Part shown: in pieces, positions 23,859-33,373 of the stretch
Layout of the letters: every line of letters begins with the position of its first letter
Position numbering within the stretch: the stretch's first letter is position 1
Assembly (NCBI RefSeq): GCF_000179555.1
Contig: NZ_AECZ01000003.1
Coordinates: 186,001-250,000 of the forward strand
Direction of reading: 5' to 3'
Source of the DNA: Solidesulfovibrio fructosivorans JJ]
GTDB lineage: Bacteria; Desulfobacterota; Desulfovibrionia; Desulfovibrionales; Desulfovibrionaceae
Length of the DNA stretch: 64,000 nt
The notes under the pieces: generated by a model
What the model was told of the DNA's origin: nothing
The model's input: only the letters and a program-made list of their open reading frames with translations
The model's database searches: none
Translations under genes and position numbers: made by a program

Positions 23859-25073
23859 ATGAGCAAACGCAGCAGCGTCGCGCTTGACACCGTCATCAAA
23901 CAGGCCATCAAGGTCGGCCGCTATCCCTGGATGGCCGGTCGCCTGGCGGCCGTGGAAAAAGAGAAGATTTTCTTTTCGGCGCTCAATCCCCACGCCGAAA
24001 CCGGTCATGCCCGCAGCATCCGGCAGCTTTCCATCCGCATCACCGACATGTGCAACCTGCGCTGCCATACCTGCGGCCAGTGGGGCGACCACGGCTTTTT
24101 GCACGGGAAAAACCTCAAGGACCTAAAAAAGCAGGAAATCACGCCCGAGCGCTACTTGGCGCTGCTGGAAGACCTGGCCCGAAACGGCCACCACCCCTCG
24201 GTCTACCTTTGGGGCGGCGAGCCGACCATGTACAAGGGATGGCTGGAGATCGTGGAACGGGCCACGGAACTCAAAATGCCCACCTCCATCGTCACCAACG
24301 CCACCAAGCTGGTGCCCGCCGCCGACCGGCTGGCCGCGGCGCCGCTTTTTCTGCTCCAGATTTCCATCGACGGCCACGACGCCGCGACCCACAACGCCGC
24401 GCGTCCCTCGGCCTCGGGTGGCGACAACCACAAAGTGATCCAGGAGGCCCTGGCCGCAGTCAAGGAGGCCAAGAAGGCCCACAAGACCAAGCTGCCCCTG
24501 GTGGCCGCGCTGTGCACCATCTCGAGCGCCAACGTGAACCACCTGGTCGACATCTACGAGGCCTACAAGGACCGGGTCGACATCTTCGTCTACTATCTCT
24601 CCTGGTGGATCGACGAGAAGAGCGCCAAGGCCCACGACGAGGATTTCGCCCGGCGTTTCGGGTTCACGCCCAAGCTGCATTGGGGCTGGGTCGGCGATTG
24701 GACCATCAAGGACCACGAGACCCTCGACAAGCAGCTCGCCGAGGTCAAGCGCCGTTCCAAGGGGTTCGGCAAGCCCGCCGTCAACATCATCCCCAACATC
24801 ACGGGCTTGGCCAACCTCAAGGAATACTACACCAATCACGAGGCCACCTTCGGCTACAACCAGTGCATCTCCATCTACCAGGCGGTGGAGCTCGATTCCA
24901 ACGGCGACATGTCCCCCTGCCGCGACTACCACGATTACATCGTCGGCAACGTGCGCGAGCACACCATCACCGAGCTGTGGAACAGCGAGGCCTACCGCCG
25001 CTTCCGGGCGAGCCTGCACACCGAGGGACTCATGCCCTCGTGCACGCGCTGCTGCGGGTTGATGGGGTATTGA
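23859..25073 (+). CDS. Radical SAM protein with SPASM-like C-terminus
   Basis: 404 residues. The AdoMet [4Fe-4S] motif is CNLRCHTCG (CxxxCxxC) near residue 65, followed by YLWGGEPTMY, the GGEP AdoMet-binding strand. The C-terminus has further cysteines (CISIYQAV...CRDYHDYIVGN...CTRCCG) resembling a SPASM/twitch auxiliary-cluster region. SPASM enzymes modify peptides or sugars; the substrate here is unknown. Its stop overlaps the ATG of a glycosyltransferase (TGATG), so the two are translated together. That favours a role in making or decorating a glycan or glycoconjugate (inference). Confidence 0.88.
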   Translation: MSKRSSVALDTVIKQAIKVGRYPWMAGRLAAVEKEKIFFSALNPHAETGHARSIRQLSIRITDMCNLRCHTCGQWGDHGFLHGKNLKDLKKQEITPERYLALLEDLARNGHHPSVYLWGGEPTMYKGWLEIVERATELKMPTSIVTNATKLVPAADRLAAAPLFLLQISIDGHDAATHNAARPSASGGDNHKVIQEALAAVKEAKKAHKTKLPLVAALCTISSANVNHLVDIYEAYKDRVDIFVYYLSWWIDEKSAKAHDEDFARRFGFTPKLHWGWVGDWTIKDHETLDKQLAEVKRRSKGFGKPAVNIIPNITGLANLKEYYTNHEATFGYNQCISIYQAVELDSNGDMSPCRDYHDYIVGNVREHTITELWNSEAYRRFRASLHTEGLMPSCTRCCGLMGY

Positions 25074-26167
25074 TGGCCGAGCCTTCCCGCCCGGCGCGCG
25101 TTGTCTTCCTGTTGCAGGACCTTTTTTTCGGCGGCACCCAGCGACAGGCCCTGGAGTTGGCCGCGCGCCTCGATCGCGACCGTTTCGCCCCGGAATTCTG
25201 GATGCTGGCCGGCGGCCGGGACTTCGCGCCCCATGCCGCCCGGGCCGGCATTCCGCTCACCTGGCTTTGCGCCGCGCCCAAGGTGACGACCGCTTCGCTT
25301 CGCGCCCTGTGGAAAAAGCTCGAAACCGAGCGGCCGGATCTGCTGGTGCCGCTGACCGCCGTGCCCAACATCTGGGGCCGGGTGTTCGGCCGCCTGCGCA
25401 GGCTGCCCGCCGTGGTCGGCACCTGCCGGGGCGGCGGGGCCATCAAGCGCCAGCATGAGCGCTGGCTCAAAAACACCGTCGCGCACCACATCGTCAACGC
25501 CGCGCCGCTGAAAGACGCGCTCGTGCGCCTGGGCCGGCCCGAAGACAAGGTCGCCTGCATCCCCAACGGCGTGGACACGGAGTATTTCGCGCCGCCGCCC
25601 GAGGAGATGCGCCCGGTGCGCGAGGTGGTGCTGTGTCCGGCGCGCTACTGCGAGGACAAGGACCACGAAACGCTGCTTACGGCCTTCGAGCGCACGGTGG
25701 CCGAGCGGCCGCGGGCCGAATTGTGGCTGGTCGGCGACGGGCCGCTGCGCACCCGGGTGCGCACGCTTGCCGCCCGCAGCCCGGTGCGCGGGGCCATCCG
25801 CACCTATCCCGCCGCGCCCGATCCCAGGCCGTTTTTCCAGCAGGCTTCGGTGGTCGTGCTCTCCTCGGTGCGCGAGGGCTTGCCAAACGTGATCCTGGAG
25901 GCCATGAGCATGGGCATACCGGTCGCGGCCACGGCGGTCGGCGGCATCCCGGACGCGGTCGAGCCCGAACGCACGGGGCTGCTCTGCCCGCCGCGCAATC
26001 CCGAGGCGCTCGGCGCGAACATGGCCCGGCTGCTCGCCGACGAGGACCTGCGCCGGCAATACGGGGAAAACGCCAGGGCGCGGGTGCTGGAACAATTCTC
26101 CATGGAAGCGATGGTCCGTCGTCACGAAGCCGTGTTTACACAGGTGCTGGCGCAAGCGGCCGGGTAA
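25073..26167 (+). CDS. Glycosyltransferase family 4
   Basis: 364 residues, GT-B fold. The N-terminal domain starts VVFLLQDLFFGGTQRQALEL (acceptor-side loop GGTQR). The C-terminal donor domain has IPNGVDTEYF, LVGDGPLR and the EX7E-type SSVREGLPNVILEAMSMGIP. Transfers a sugar from a nucleotide donor, probably on the cytoplasmic face of the membrane; donor and acceptor unknown. The ATG overlaps the radical SAM stop by 1 bp. Confidence 0.93.
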   Translation: MAEPSRPARVVFLLQDLFFGGTQRQALELAARLDRDRFAPEFWMLAGGRDFAPHAARAGIPLTWLCAAPKVTTASLRALWKKLETERPDLLVPLTAVPNIWGRVFGRLRRLPAVVGTCRGGGAIKRQHERWLKNTVAHHIVNAAPLKDALVRLGRPEDKVACIPNGVDTEYFAPPPEEMRPVREVVLCPARYCEDKDHETLLTAFERTVAERPRAELWLVGDGPLRTRVRTLAARSPVRGAIRTYPAAPDPRPFFQQASVVVLSSVREGLPNVILEAMSMGIPVAATAVGGIPDAVEPERTGLLCPPRNPEALGANMARLLADEDLRRQYGENARARVLEQFSMEAMVRRHEAVFTQVLAQAAG

Positions 26168-26228
26168 GGCGCGTCTCCCCGGACTTTCCCCGATGGGGCC
26201 GGGGTTCCGGTCGCCGGAGGCATCCCCT

Positions 26229-26657
26229 ATGAAGACTTTTCTGCTGTCGTTGCTGGTCCTCGCCGCCCTGTGCGGCACGGCCATGGCCCGGGAAGTGAAC
26301 GTGAACGGCCTGTGGCGCGGCAGCCTCTACGGATCGGATTTGCAGGCCCGCGTGGAGCAGGACGGGCACAACGTCAAGGCCGAGGTGGTGGTCCACGCCA
26401 TGACCGGCGAAACCAACGTCTACCATGTGGTGGGCGCGATCTTTAACGGCCACATGTACGTGGTCCACGGCAGCGGGCACGTGTTCGAGGGCGACGCCAA
26501 GGGCGACGCCATTCGCGGCGTGCTGACCACCAAGGGCGGCAGCAAGCTCGAACTCGAGGCCACCCGGGTGCCGCTCAAACCCGGCGGCAAATCTCCGGCC
26601 GCCGCCGGCTCTTCCGCTTCCGGGCCCGCGACCAAGGCGTCGCGCCGGCCGGGATGA
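26229..26657 (+). CDS. Small secreted protein
   Basis: 142 residues with a signal peptide (MKTFLLSLLVLAALCGTAMA). The mature part (VNVNGLWRGSLYGSDLQARV...GHMYVVHGSGHVFEGDA) looks like a small beta-sheet domain in which WRG and repeated Gly-containing strands suggest a lipocalin- or OB-like barrel. It ends in a Pro/Ala/Ser tail. Function unknown; placed between two glycosyltransferases. The first 12 codons of the longer frame (from 26193) are rejected because they precede the signal peptide. Confidence 0.75.
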   Translation: MKTFLLSLLVLAALCGTAMAREVNVNGLWRGSLYGSDLQARVEQDGHNVKAEVVVHAMTGETNVYHVVGAIFNGHMYVVHGSGHVFEGDAKGDAIRGVLTTKGGSKLELEATRVPLKPGGKSPAAAGSSASGPATKASRRPG

Positions 26658-26679
26658 CGCATCGTTTCCAGGAGGCTTC

Positions 26680-27837
26680 GTGACGGCGTTTGCGTTTACG
26701 GTCATGGCCGTGCAGCTTGTCGTGCTGACGGCCCTCTACCTGCTTGGCCGCCGCCATGTGCGCGGCGGCGACGGCCCCGAACCCATGCCCGAAACCTGTC
26801 CCCGGCTGGCGGTCATCGTACCGGTCACCGGCGACCATCCGGGCATGCGCGAGGCCGTCGCCTCGCTGTTGGACCAGGATTATCCCGATTTCACGGCCAT
26901 CTTCGTCACGGCCACGGCCGATGACCCGGCCGTTTCCCTGGTGAAAGGGGTGGCCGGGAACGACCCGCGCCTGCTTATGGTCGTGGCCGGCCCGGCCACG
27001 CGCTGCGGCCAGAAAAACCATAATATCCTGGCCGGCATCCGGGCGGCGGCGACAGCCGAACTCTTCGTCTTTTGCGATTCGAGCCATGTGGCCGACCGCC
27101 ATTTCCTCACCAATTTGGCCGCGCCCATCATCCGGGGCGACGCGCCCATGACCAGCGGCTTCCACAAGATCGTGCCCGGCGACGGCAAGACCGGCACCAT
27201 CGGCATGGCCACCACCTGCATGGCCCTGCACCTGCTCCAGCCGATACGGGCCATCACCCAGCCCTGGGGCGGGGCCATGGCCATCTCGCGCCAGGCATTC
27301 GACCGTTTCGGGCTGCGCGAGCTGTGGGGCAAGAACATCGTGGACGATTTCTCCATGGGCCCGCATCTGCATCGCTTCGGCGTGGCCGCCTGGCCCGTGG
27401 CCGCCGCCTGCCTGGAAACGCCCATGGCCGGAGTGCCGCTTTCGCGCTGGGACGACTGGCTCACGCGGCAGCTGCTATACCTCAAGTTCTGCATCCCGCC
27501 GGGCTGGCTCGTCTCGATCCTGGCGGTCTTCGTGCTGTCCGCGCCGCCTGTGTTCGCGGCGCTCCTTCTCATCGGTTGGTGCTTCGGCTGGACCAGCCCA
27601 ATGGTTGGCTGGGGCGCGCTGGTCTATGCCGCCGATTTTCTCGGGCTGGGGCTGGCCTACCGCACCTTGTGCCCGCGTCCGGTCGGCATCCTCGCCTGGC
27701 TGCGGGGCTACGTGGCCACGTTCCTGATGCTGGCCCGCTGCTTCGGCCGCACCTTCGTCACCGGCTCCATGTCCTGGCGGGGCATCAGCTACAAGGTTGG
27801 CTGGGGCGGCGTGGTCAAGGAAATCCGCCGGGGGTAG
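26680..27837 (+). CDS. Membrane glycosyltransferase, GT21/HpnI-like
   Basis: 385 residues. An N-terminal membrane helix (FTVMAVQLVVLTALYLLGRR) is followed by a GT-A catalytic domain: LAVIVPVTGDHPG, FCDSSHVADRHFL (D..S variant of DxD) and WGGAMAISRQAFDRFGLREL, then NIVDDFSMGPHLHRFG. Three to four C-terminal membrane helices follow. The layout matches ceramide-glucosyltransferase and hopanoid HpnI-type enzymes, which glycosylate lipids. No other hopanoid genes are in the window, so the lipid is unknown. GTG start with GGAGG upstream. Confidence 0.85.
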   Translation: MTAFAFTVMAVQLVVLTALYLLGRRHVRGGDGPEPMPETCPRLAVIVPVTGDHPGMREAVASLLDQDYPDFTAIFVTATADDPAVSLVKGVAGNDPRLLMVVAGPATRCGQKNHNILAGIRAAATAELFVFCDSSHVADRHFLTNLAAPIIRGDAPMTSGFHKIVPGDGKTGTIGMATTCMALHLLQPIRAITQPWGGAMAISRQAFDRFGLRELWGKNIVDDFSMGPHLHRFGVAAWPVAAACLETPMAGVPLSRWDDWLTRQLLYLKFCIPPGWLVSILAVFVLSAPPVFAALLLIGWCFGWTSPMVGWGALVYAADFLGLGLAYRTLCPRPVGILAWLRGYVATFLMLARCFGRTFVTGSMSWRGISYKVGWGGVVKEIRRG

Positions 27838-27855
27838 GAGAAGAGCTGGAAGAAC

Positions 27856-27998
27856 CGGGGGAAACTTTTCTGTAGAAAAGTTTCCCCCGAGCCCCCTTCA
27901 AAAGACTTTTAATGGTAACAGACTGTCACCGTTAGAAGTTTTTGGGAGGGGAGAGCGCGAGAGGGGGACCCTTTTTGAAAAAAGGGTCCCCCTCTCGC
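27856..27998. repeat. Paired palindrome element (copy 2)
   Basis: Hairpin A 27856-27889 is a perfect 16-bp stem (CGGGGGAAACTTTTCT). The spacer dyad is TAATGGTAACAG / CTGTCACCGTTA. Hairpin B 27957-27998 is a perfect 20-bp stem. Same order and spacing as copy 1. It separates convergent genes. Confidence 0.85.
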
Positions 27999-28016
27999 AT
28001 CTTCACTCTTTCCTTC

Positions 28017-28382
28017 CTATTGCTGGTTGCGGTAGCCCCAGGCCGGAGCCTGGTCCGGCGGGGCGTTGCGGTGCTTTTTCTTCTTCTGCTTGGACTGCTT
28101 CTTTTGCTGGCCGGGCGGCATATTCCAGTTCGAGTCGTAGTTTTTCCCGGGACCGGCATAAGAGGATTTCCCCTTGGGCGAAGCCTGGTTGCCTTTCTGT
28201 CCGGCGTATGAGGGAGGGCCGTAGGGCGGCGTCTGGTCGCCCTTGTGGCCGGAATACGACGGCGGCCCGTAGGATGGGGCCTGTCCTTGCTGCCCCTGTC
28301 CTTTCTTGGCCAGGGCCGGAACGGCGCATAGGGCCATGGCCAGAAAGAGTGTCGCCAGGCATGGAATCGGGTGTATGCGCAT
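28017..28382 (-). CDS. Small secreted low-complexity protein
   Basis: 121 residues with a signal peptide (MRIHPIPCLATLFLAMALCA, cleavage near VPALA). The mature part repeats GPPSYSGHKGDQ / GPPSYAGQKGNQ-type units and then a lysine-glutamine-rich run. No enzyme motif. Such tails suggest a periplasmic or surface-exposed disordered protein. GGGAGCC precedes the ATG. Convergent with the HpnI-like gene. Confidence 0.65.
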   Translation of the reverse strand: MRIHPIPCLATLFLAMALCAVPALAKKGQGQQGQAPSYGPPSYSGHKGDQTPPYGPPSYAGQKGNQASPKGKSSYAGPGKNYDSNWNMPPGQQKKQSKQKKKKHRNAPPDQAPAWGYRNQQ

Positions 28383-28680
28383 AAGCGGCTCCCTTCGTGG
28401 TGCGGTGGTGTTTTGGGTGGCTTCAAGCAAGATCGAGTCCAGCCCGCGTCCGCGGGGATTTGCCGCAACGGGTGGCGAAATGCGGCAAAGGGGGCATAAC
28501 AACCTACGCCTTTTCCACGAAATCAGGAAATCACTTTCACCACATAATGGAAATTTGACGATTCTTCGGAAGACCTCGCCCAGGTCTCATTTCCCCGGCC
28601 CTTCCCAACGGCTTTTCTCGGTTGCAGTGTGCTCTCGCGGACCCCGCCGTAACCATTGAAAGTTTTGGGGAGGGGAGAGC

Positions 28681-28722
28681 GCGAGAGGGGGACCCTTTTT
28701 TCAAAAAGGGTCCCCCTCTCGC
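28681..28722. repeat. Single palindrome element, B type (copy 3)
   Basis: A 20-bp perfect stem, identical to hairpin B of copy 1, just past the flippase stop (minus strand). The 298 bp to its left (28383-28680) hold no supportable gene. The GAAAGTTTTGGGGAGGGGAGAGC leader typical of hairpin B is present, but hairpin A is missing. Confidence 0.85.
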
Positions 28723-28749
28723 ATCGTCTCGTCTCTTTTCCCGCTTTCC

Positions 28750-30210
28750 CTACGCCAGTCCGGCCTGGGCCTTCTGGGCGGCCAGTTCCTTTTTCCAGCG
28801 CAGGATGAGGAAGACGAAGGGGACCAGGGCCAGGGCTTCGGGAATTTCCCGGATGCCGAGCGGCGCTGTGGCGAAGTAGAGTCCCGCGCCCGCGGCGCAG
28901 GCCGCCGCGATGCGCCACATGGATTTGACGTCGATGATGCGCATGGTTGCCTGGCAGTAGGTCGTGGTGGTCACGGCCACGGCCGCCTTGGTCAGGAGCA
29001 TGGCCAGGCAGGTGCCGAGCAGCGGATCGGTCGGGATGAGGGTGGCGCACAGGGCGAGGTTCACGGCCAGGCCGCCGATGTAGATGACCAGGAGCAGGCG
29101 CTGCTTGCCCTGGCTCATCATCAGGTAGGCCGAGAGGTTGTGCACGAAGCCGCAGATGATGGTGCCGACGAGCCATTTCTGCATCCACATGGCGTCGTGG
29201 TAGGCCCCGCCGTAAACCAGGCCGATGAGGCGGTCGGATTCGATGAAAAGCACGAACATCACGGGGATGGAGATGCCGATGAGCCAGCGCACGGAATTGT
29301 TGGCCAGGCGCTTGAATTCGCGCCGGTCGTTTTTCCACAGGCGCACGAACAGCGGATAGAGGACGCTTCGCAGCAGGAGGTTGGAGACGATGATCGAGAT
29401 GCCGTCCACCATCTCCCAGGTGACGCTGTATTGGGCCACCTTGGTCGGACCGCCGTTGCTTTGCAGGAAATAGAGGTTGGCCTTGTTGTAGAGGATGGCG
29501 GCCAGGGCCATGAGCACGAACACGCTGCCGTGCTTGGCTGTGGCCCAGGTGCGGGCCAGGGATTTGCGCTTGAGGGTCAGCCCGGCGAAATCGGTCTTCT
29601 TGAGGGCTATCCAGATGCCGCCGGACAGGTTGGACACGTTCTCGATGACTTTGAAGAGCGCGATCCAGTGTGGCGCCGCGCCGAGGGCCAGAAGCCCGAT
29701 GGCGTAGCCGTAGCCGAGGACCCCGGAGATGACCTTGATGCGGCCCTCCAGGTCCTGCCGGCCTTCCACGCGGATGGCCACGAAAAACGAGCTGGCCACG
29801 GCCTCGAGCCCCACGCCGGCCGAAATGACCATGACCAGGTTTTTCAGTCCCGGTGTGTAGCCCTGCCAGTAGATGAAGCCCACCACGCCGAACCAGCCCG
29901 TGACGAGCAGCAGGCTTTTGAGCAGCGTGTACTGGGCCAGGATGTCGCCCTTGTGGCTGTATTTCTTGCTGAGGGCCGACACCAGAGGCTGGTTGAGGCC
30001 GAATTCGCCGAGAAAGAGGATGATGGAGGCCAGGCCGAAGGCCACCATGAATTCACCGTAATCGCTGGTGGAAAGCCGGGCCAGGTAGATCAGGAAAAAC
30101 GTGTGCAGGGCGTCGTGAATCCACTGCGCTCCAGCGAGATGGGCGAACTTGTTGAGAATGCCATAGGACGGACGAGCGGCCTTTTTTGGGGGGGGCGAGA
30201 CTTGGGGCAT
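28750..30210 (-). CDS. Polysaccharide/lipid flippase (Wzx/MATE-like)
   Basis: 486 residues, hydrophobic, with about 12-14 predicted membrane helices. The N-terminal part (FLIYLARLSTSDYGEFMVAF, FLGEFGLNQPLVSAL) is typical of polysaccharide biosynthesis exporters of the MOP superfamily. It would move a lipid-linked glycan across the inner membrane. The ATG at 30210 is chosen because GGGAGGGGG lies 8 nt upstream; the frame continues to 30261 without a site. It starts 54 bp after the radical SAM gene with the repeat tail, so the two are probably one operon. Confidence 0.88.
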   Translation of the reverse strand: MPQVSPPPKKAARPSYGILNKFAHLAGAQWIHDALHTFFLIYLARLSTSDYGEFMVAFGLASIILFLGEFGLNQPLVSALSKKYSHKGDILAQYTLLKSLLLVTGWFGVVGFIYWQGYTPGLKNLVMVISAGVGLEAVASSFFVAIRVEGRQDLEGRIKVISGVLGYGYAIGLLALGAAPHWIALFKVIENVSNLSGGIWIALKKTDFAGLTLKRKSLARTWATAKHGSVFVLMALAAILYNKANLYFLQSNGGPTKVAQYSVTWEMVDGISIIVSNLLLRSVLYPLFVRLWKNDRREFKRLANNSVRWLIGISIPVMFVLFIESDRLIGLVYGGAYHDAMWMQKWLVGTIICGFVHNLSAYLMMSQGKQRLLLVIYIGGLAVNLALCATLIPTDPLLGTCLAMLLTKAAVAVTTTTYCQATMRIIDVKSMWRIAAACAAGAGLYFATAPLGIREIPEALALVPFVFLILRWKKELAAQKAQAGLA

Positions 30211-30264
30211 TGGGGTTTCCCCCTCCCGGCCGCCGGGCGACCGGGAGGGAAGGCGGGACAACGG

Positions 30265-32091
30265 CTAACGAGCCTTGGATTTTTTCTTGCCGGGCTTGCC
30301 GGCTTTTTTCGCCGGCTTGTCGGCGGCTTTGGCCTTGGCCGATTTGGCCCCCTTGGCGGTCTTTGCCGGCGCGGCCTTGGCGGCCGGTTTCGGGGCCGGT
30401 TCGGGCTCCGCCTTGGGTGCGGGCTTGGCTTCAGGCTCGTTGGCGGGCTCGGGTTCTTTCGCCGGGGCGGCAGCGGCCTTGGGTTCGGCTTTCTTCACCG
30501 GTTCGGGCTCGGGCGCGGCTTCCGGGGCCTTGGCCGCTTCGGGCTCGGGCTCCTTGGCCGGCGTCGGCTCGGGAGAAACCACGGCCGGCGGAACGTCGAC
30601 CTTTACGGCCGGTTCGCTCATGGCCTTGGCGGCCGGGGCGGTTTCCTGGCGCGGCGCGGGCACGGGCTCCGGCTCTTTGACCGGTTCGGGCGCGGGTTCC
30701 GGTTTGGGTTCCGGTTCCTTGACGGGTTCCGGTTCGGGCTTGGGCTCCGGAGCGGGGGCCGGCTGCGGGGCCGGTTCAGGCTCTTTCACCGGTTCCGGCG
30801 TGGGCTCGGGTTCCTTGGTCGGCCCGGGAGCCGGTTCGGGCGTCGGCTCGACCTTGGGGGACGGCTTGCCGGCGCAGCAGCCGCGCGGGGCGCACTGGAT
30901 GAACGCGCCGAACTTCTCCAGCTCGTCCACCCGGCAGCTCCAGACCATCTTGCCGTCGTGGAAGATGGAGTCCGGGCAGCCGTCGCACATGTCCTGGCGA
31001 CCGTCGTCGAGCAGGTCGCAGGGCTGGATGACCATGATCGACTGGATATTGAGCGGCTTGAACCACATCTTGGGCCGGGTGAGCAGCTTGCAAAAAATTT
31101 TGCGCAGGCTTTTGTTGAACAGCGTCAGCAGGGCCAGCTTCTGCACCCCGCGCATCCAGCACGGCCGCGAATAGGCGAGGTAGGTGCCGAAGAAAAGGTG
31201 ATGGAAAATCTGGGTCCATTCGGCGAACTTGGCGTCGAGATAGCCCAGGATCTCGTTCTTGTCGCCGACGCGAAGGGTCAGGAGCCACTTCATGGACAGC
31301 GGATTCTCGGTGCCGTTTAAGTAGGCGCAGGGCTCGTGGTCGGGGTAGGCCAGGCGGATGGCGTCGGCGATCTCCTGGGAGGAGAGGTCCTGGTGCTCTT
31401 CCTGGTTGTCGAGCTGGTAGACGAGGTTGCCGACGTCGACGGGACGGCCGTTGGCGAACACGTCGAAATTGTTTTTCTTTCGCGCCGAGCGGAACAGGAT
31501 GAACACCATCGTCTGGATGATGTCGATATGCTCGTGGGCGAACCGCGTGAGCATGGGGATTTCGGAGAGCGTGTCGCGGTAGATGGTGGCGTTAAACGAG
31601 CAGGCGATCTTGCCCTCTCCGTGCTCGTGGATCATGTTGGCGAGTTTGAGGCGCAACTCGCACAGATCCTTTTCGCTGGCCCCTTTCCAGCCGGGACGGC
31701 GCTGGTGCGAGTCCACGTGCATGGTGAAGCCGACGAGGCCGGCCGCGGCCAGCTCGCGCACGAGTTCCGGGGTGAGCGCCTGGCCGTTGGAGTTGATGAT
31801 GGGCTTCCAGCCCTTGGAGGCCACGTACCGGACCAGGGGAACGATGTCGGGGTAGATGAGGGGTTCGCCGCCGGCGATGGAGATGCCGTCGGTGCGCCGC
31901 AGCTTTTTGACTTCCTCAAGTTCCCGGATGACGTCGGCCAGGGGCCTGTGCCCGTCGGGGTTGTTTTCGCGATAACAACCCTCGCAGTACAGATTGCACT
32001 TGGTGGTCGGCTCGAGCCAGGTGATGGCGTTGTCGGCCAGGTTCCAGGGCAGGCGATAATATGAACCCGGGGTAAGCGGTCGTTTTCTCAT
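30265..32091 (-). CDS. Radical SAM protein with long PE/PK-repeat, histone-like tail
   Basis: 608 residues in two parts. Residues 1 to about 404 form a radical SAM enzyme with CNLYCEGC (CxxxCxxC) near residue 33 and [11 protein letters not shown]. Extra cysteines come later ([25 protein letters not shown]), giving a possible auxiliary cluster. Residues about 405-608 are low complexity: EPxPEP/VKEPEP repeats, then a Lys/Ala/Pro-rich end ([18 protein letters not shown]) like bacterial histone-H1-like tails. The ATG at 32091 has GGAG upstream. Substrate unknown. The tail could bind an anionic partner such as a polysaccharide, nucleic acid or membrane. Confidence 0.85.
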   Translation of the reverse strand: MRKRPLTPGSYYRLPWNLADNAITWLEPTTKCNLYCEGCYRENNPDGHRPLADVIRELEEVKKLRRTDGISIAGGEPLIYPDIVPLVRYVASKGWKPIINSNGQALTPELVRELAAAGLVGFTMHVDSHQRRPGWKGASEKDLCELRLKLANMIHEHGEGKIACSFNATIYRDTLSEIPMLTRFAHEHIDIIQTMVFILFRSARKKNNFDVFANGRPVDVGNLVYQLDNQEEHQDLSSQEIADAIRLAYPDHEPCAYLNGTENPLSMKWLLTLRVGDKNEILGYLDAKFAEWTQIFHHLFFGTYLAYSRPCWMRGVQKLALLTLFNKSLRKIFCKLLTRPKMWFKPLNIQSIMVIQPCDLLDDGRQDMCDGCPDSIFHDGKMVWSCRVDELEKFGAFIQCAPRGCCAGKPSPKVEPTPEPAPGPTKEPEPTPEPVKEPEPAPQPAPAPEPKPEPEPVKEPEPKPEPAPEPVKEPEPVPAPRQETAPAAKAMSEPAVKVDVPPAVVSPEPTPAKEPEPEAAKAPEAAPEPEPVKKAEPKAAAAPAKEPEPANEPEAKPAPKAEPEPAPKPAAKAAPAKTAKGAKSAKAKAADKPAKKAGKPGKKKSKAR

Positions 32092-32215
32092 GGCGCTCCG
32101 GTCCGTTGGCAAAGATTGGGCGGCTTGCGCCGCAAACTCGGGTTGCGTTATCGCAAATGGGGCGTGGTGGCAACCAACGTCGCATGGCGAAAGGGTTGAA
32201 CGGCTTTGGAGATGT

Positions 32216-32380
32216 GCGAGAGGGGAAACCCTTTTGCAAAGGGTTCTCCCCTCTCGCGCTCTCCCCTTCCTAAACTTTTTAACGGTTACGGATTGTGTGC
32301 GGATAACAAGTCGTCATTATTAAGAGTCATTGGAAAGAGGGCCGGGGGGAAACCTTTCGTAAGACAAGGTTTCCCCCCGG
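32216..32380. repeat. Paired palindrome element, inverted order (copy 4)
   Basis: Hairpin B comes first (32216-32257, GCGAGAGGGGAAACCC...CCCCTCTCGC) and hairpin A second (32342-32380, CCGGGGGG...CCCCCCGG). The spacer reads as the reverse complement of copies 1 and 2, so the whole unit is flipped. It fills most of the 298-bp gap between the radical SAM gene and the ABC permease gene. Confidence 0.8.
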
Positions 32381-32389
32381 TTTCCCTTC

Positions 32390-33373
32390 CTAAAATCCCC
32401 GGTCCAACGCCCCGACGATGGCCCCGGGCGCGCCGCCGGCGCTACGCGGCATGAGCCGTCCGAGGATGGGCACGCGCCGCGCCGCCTCGCGAAACGCGGC
32501 CGAGCGCCGCAGGTTGACCACGAGCAGGGTCAGAATCATGACCGGGAAGGGCGCGATCTGAAACAGCGTGCCCGAAAGCCCGGGCAGCGCGTCCTGGAGC
32601 GCGATGCCGGCCACCTGGATGGCGGCGAAAAAGACCGCGCCGAACGCCACCCGCACCGGCTTCCAGCCGCCGAAGATGACGATGGCCAGGGCGATCCAGC
32701 CCGCGCCTTCGCAGCCCTGCGGATGGCCCCAGCCGGGCTTGACGGCCAGGGAATAAAAACCGCCGGCGCACCCAGCCATGGCCCCGCCGGCCAGACAGCA
32801 CCAAAAGCGCACCCTGGCCACGGAAAATCCCCGCGCCTTGGCCGCCTCGGGCGATTCGCCAACCGCCCGCACGAGCAGCCCCGCCTTGGTGCGCAGCAGG
32901 AAAAACCAGACCCCGGCCACGGCGAGCAGGCTTAAAAGCACCACCGGGCTCTGGTGGAACACGCCCTTGCCGAGAAACGGCAGGTCGGCCAGCCCCGGGA
33001 TGTCGAGGACGCCGAGGTTCGGCCCCGGCCGGCGCGCCTGGGTATGGCCCAGGAAATAGGCCAGCTCGCGGCAAAAAAGCGTCAGCACGAACCCTACGGC
33101 CAGCTCCGAGACCCGAAGCGTCTGGCCGAAAAGGATCAGCACCGCCGCCACCGCCGCCCCGGCCCCGGCCCCGGCGGCCAGTCCCAGCCAGGCGTTGCCG
33201 CTTATCCGGGCCACGGTGAAGGCGGCCATGGCGGCAAAAAGGAGCGTGCCGTCGAGCGACAGGTTGATGACCCCGGCGCGCTCGGCCACGGTCTCGCCAA
33301 GCGCGGCCAGGATCAGCGGCGCGGCGGCGAAAAGCACCGAGGCGAACAGCGCCTCCATATAGCCGAAACTCAC
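32390..33373 (-). CDS. BMP-type ABC transporter permease (second)
   Basis: 327 residues, integral membrane, with GVINLSLDGTLLFAAMAAF near the N-terminus, the BPD_transp_2 signature of branched-chain/nucleoside/simple-sugar permeases, and VRAVGESPEAAKARGFSV as the coupling loop. Pairs with the preceding permease. Start GTG at 33373: it overlaps the upstream stop as GTGA and has GGAGG 7 nt before it; an internal ATG at 33358 is the alternative. Confidence 0.9.
   Translation of the reverse strand: MSFGYMEALFASVLFAAAPLILAALGETVAERAGVINLSLDGTLLFAAMAAFTVARISGNAWLGLAAGAGAGAAVAAVLILFGQTLRVSELAVGFVLTLFCRELAYFLGHTQARRPGPNLGVLDIPGLADLPFLGKGVFHQSPVVLLSLLAVAGVWFFLLRTKAGLLVRAVGESPEAAKARGFSVARVRFWCCLAGGAMAGCAGGFYSLAVKPGWGHPQGCEGAGWIALAIVIFGGWKPVRVAFGAVFFAAIQVAGIALQDALPGLSGTLFQIAPFPVMILTLLVVNLRRSAAFREAARRVPILGRLMPRSAGGAPGAIVGALDRGF

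Noticed and set aside
29140-31320. 726-codon plus-strand frame across flippase and radical SAM genes
   Set aside because: Shadow frame; its glycine-rich run is just the complement of the proline/glutamate repeat tail.
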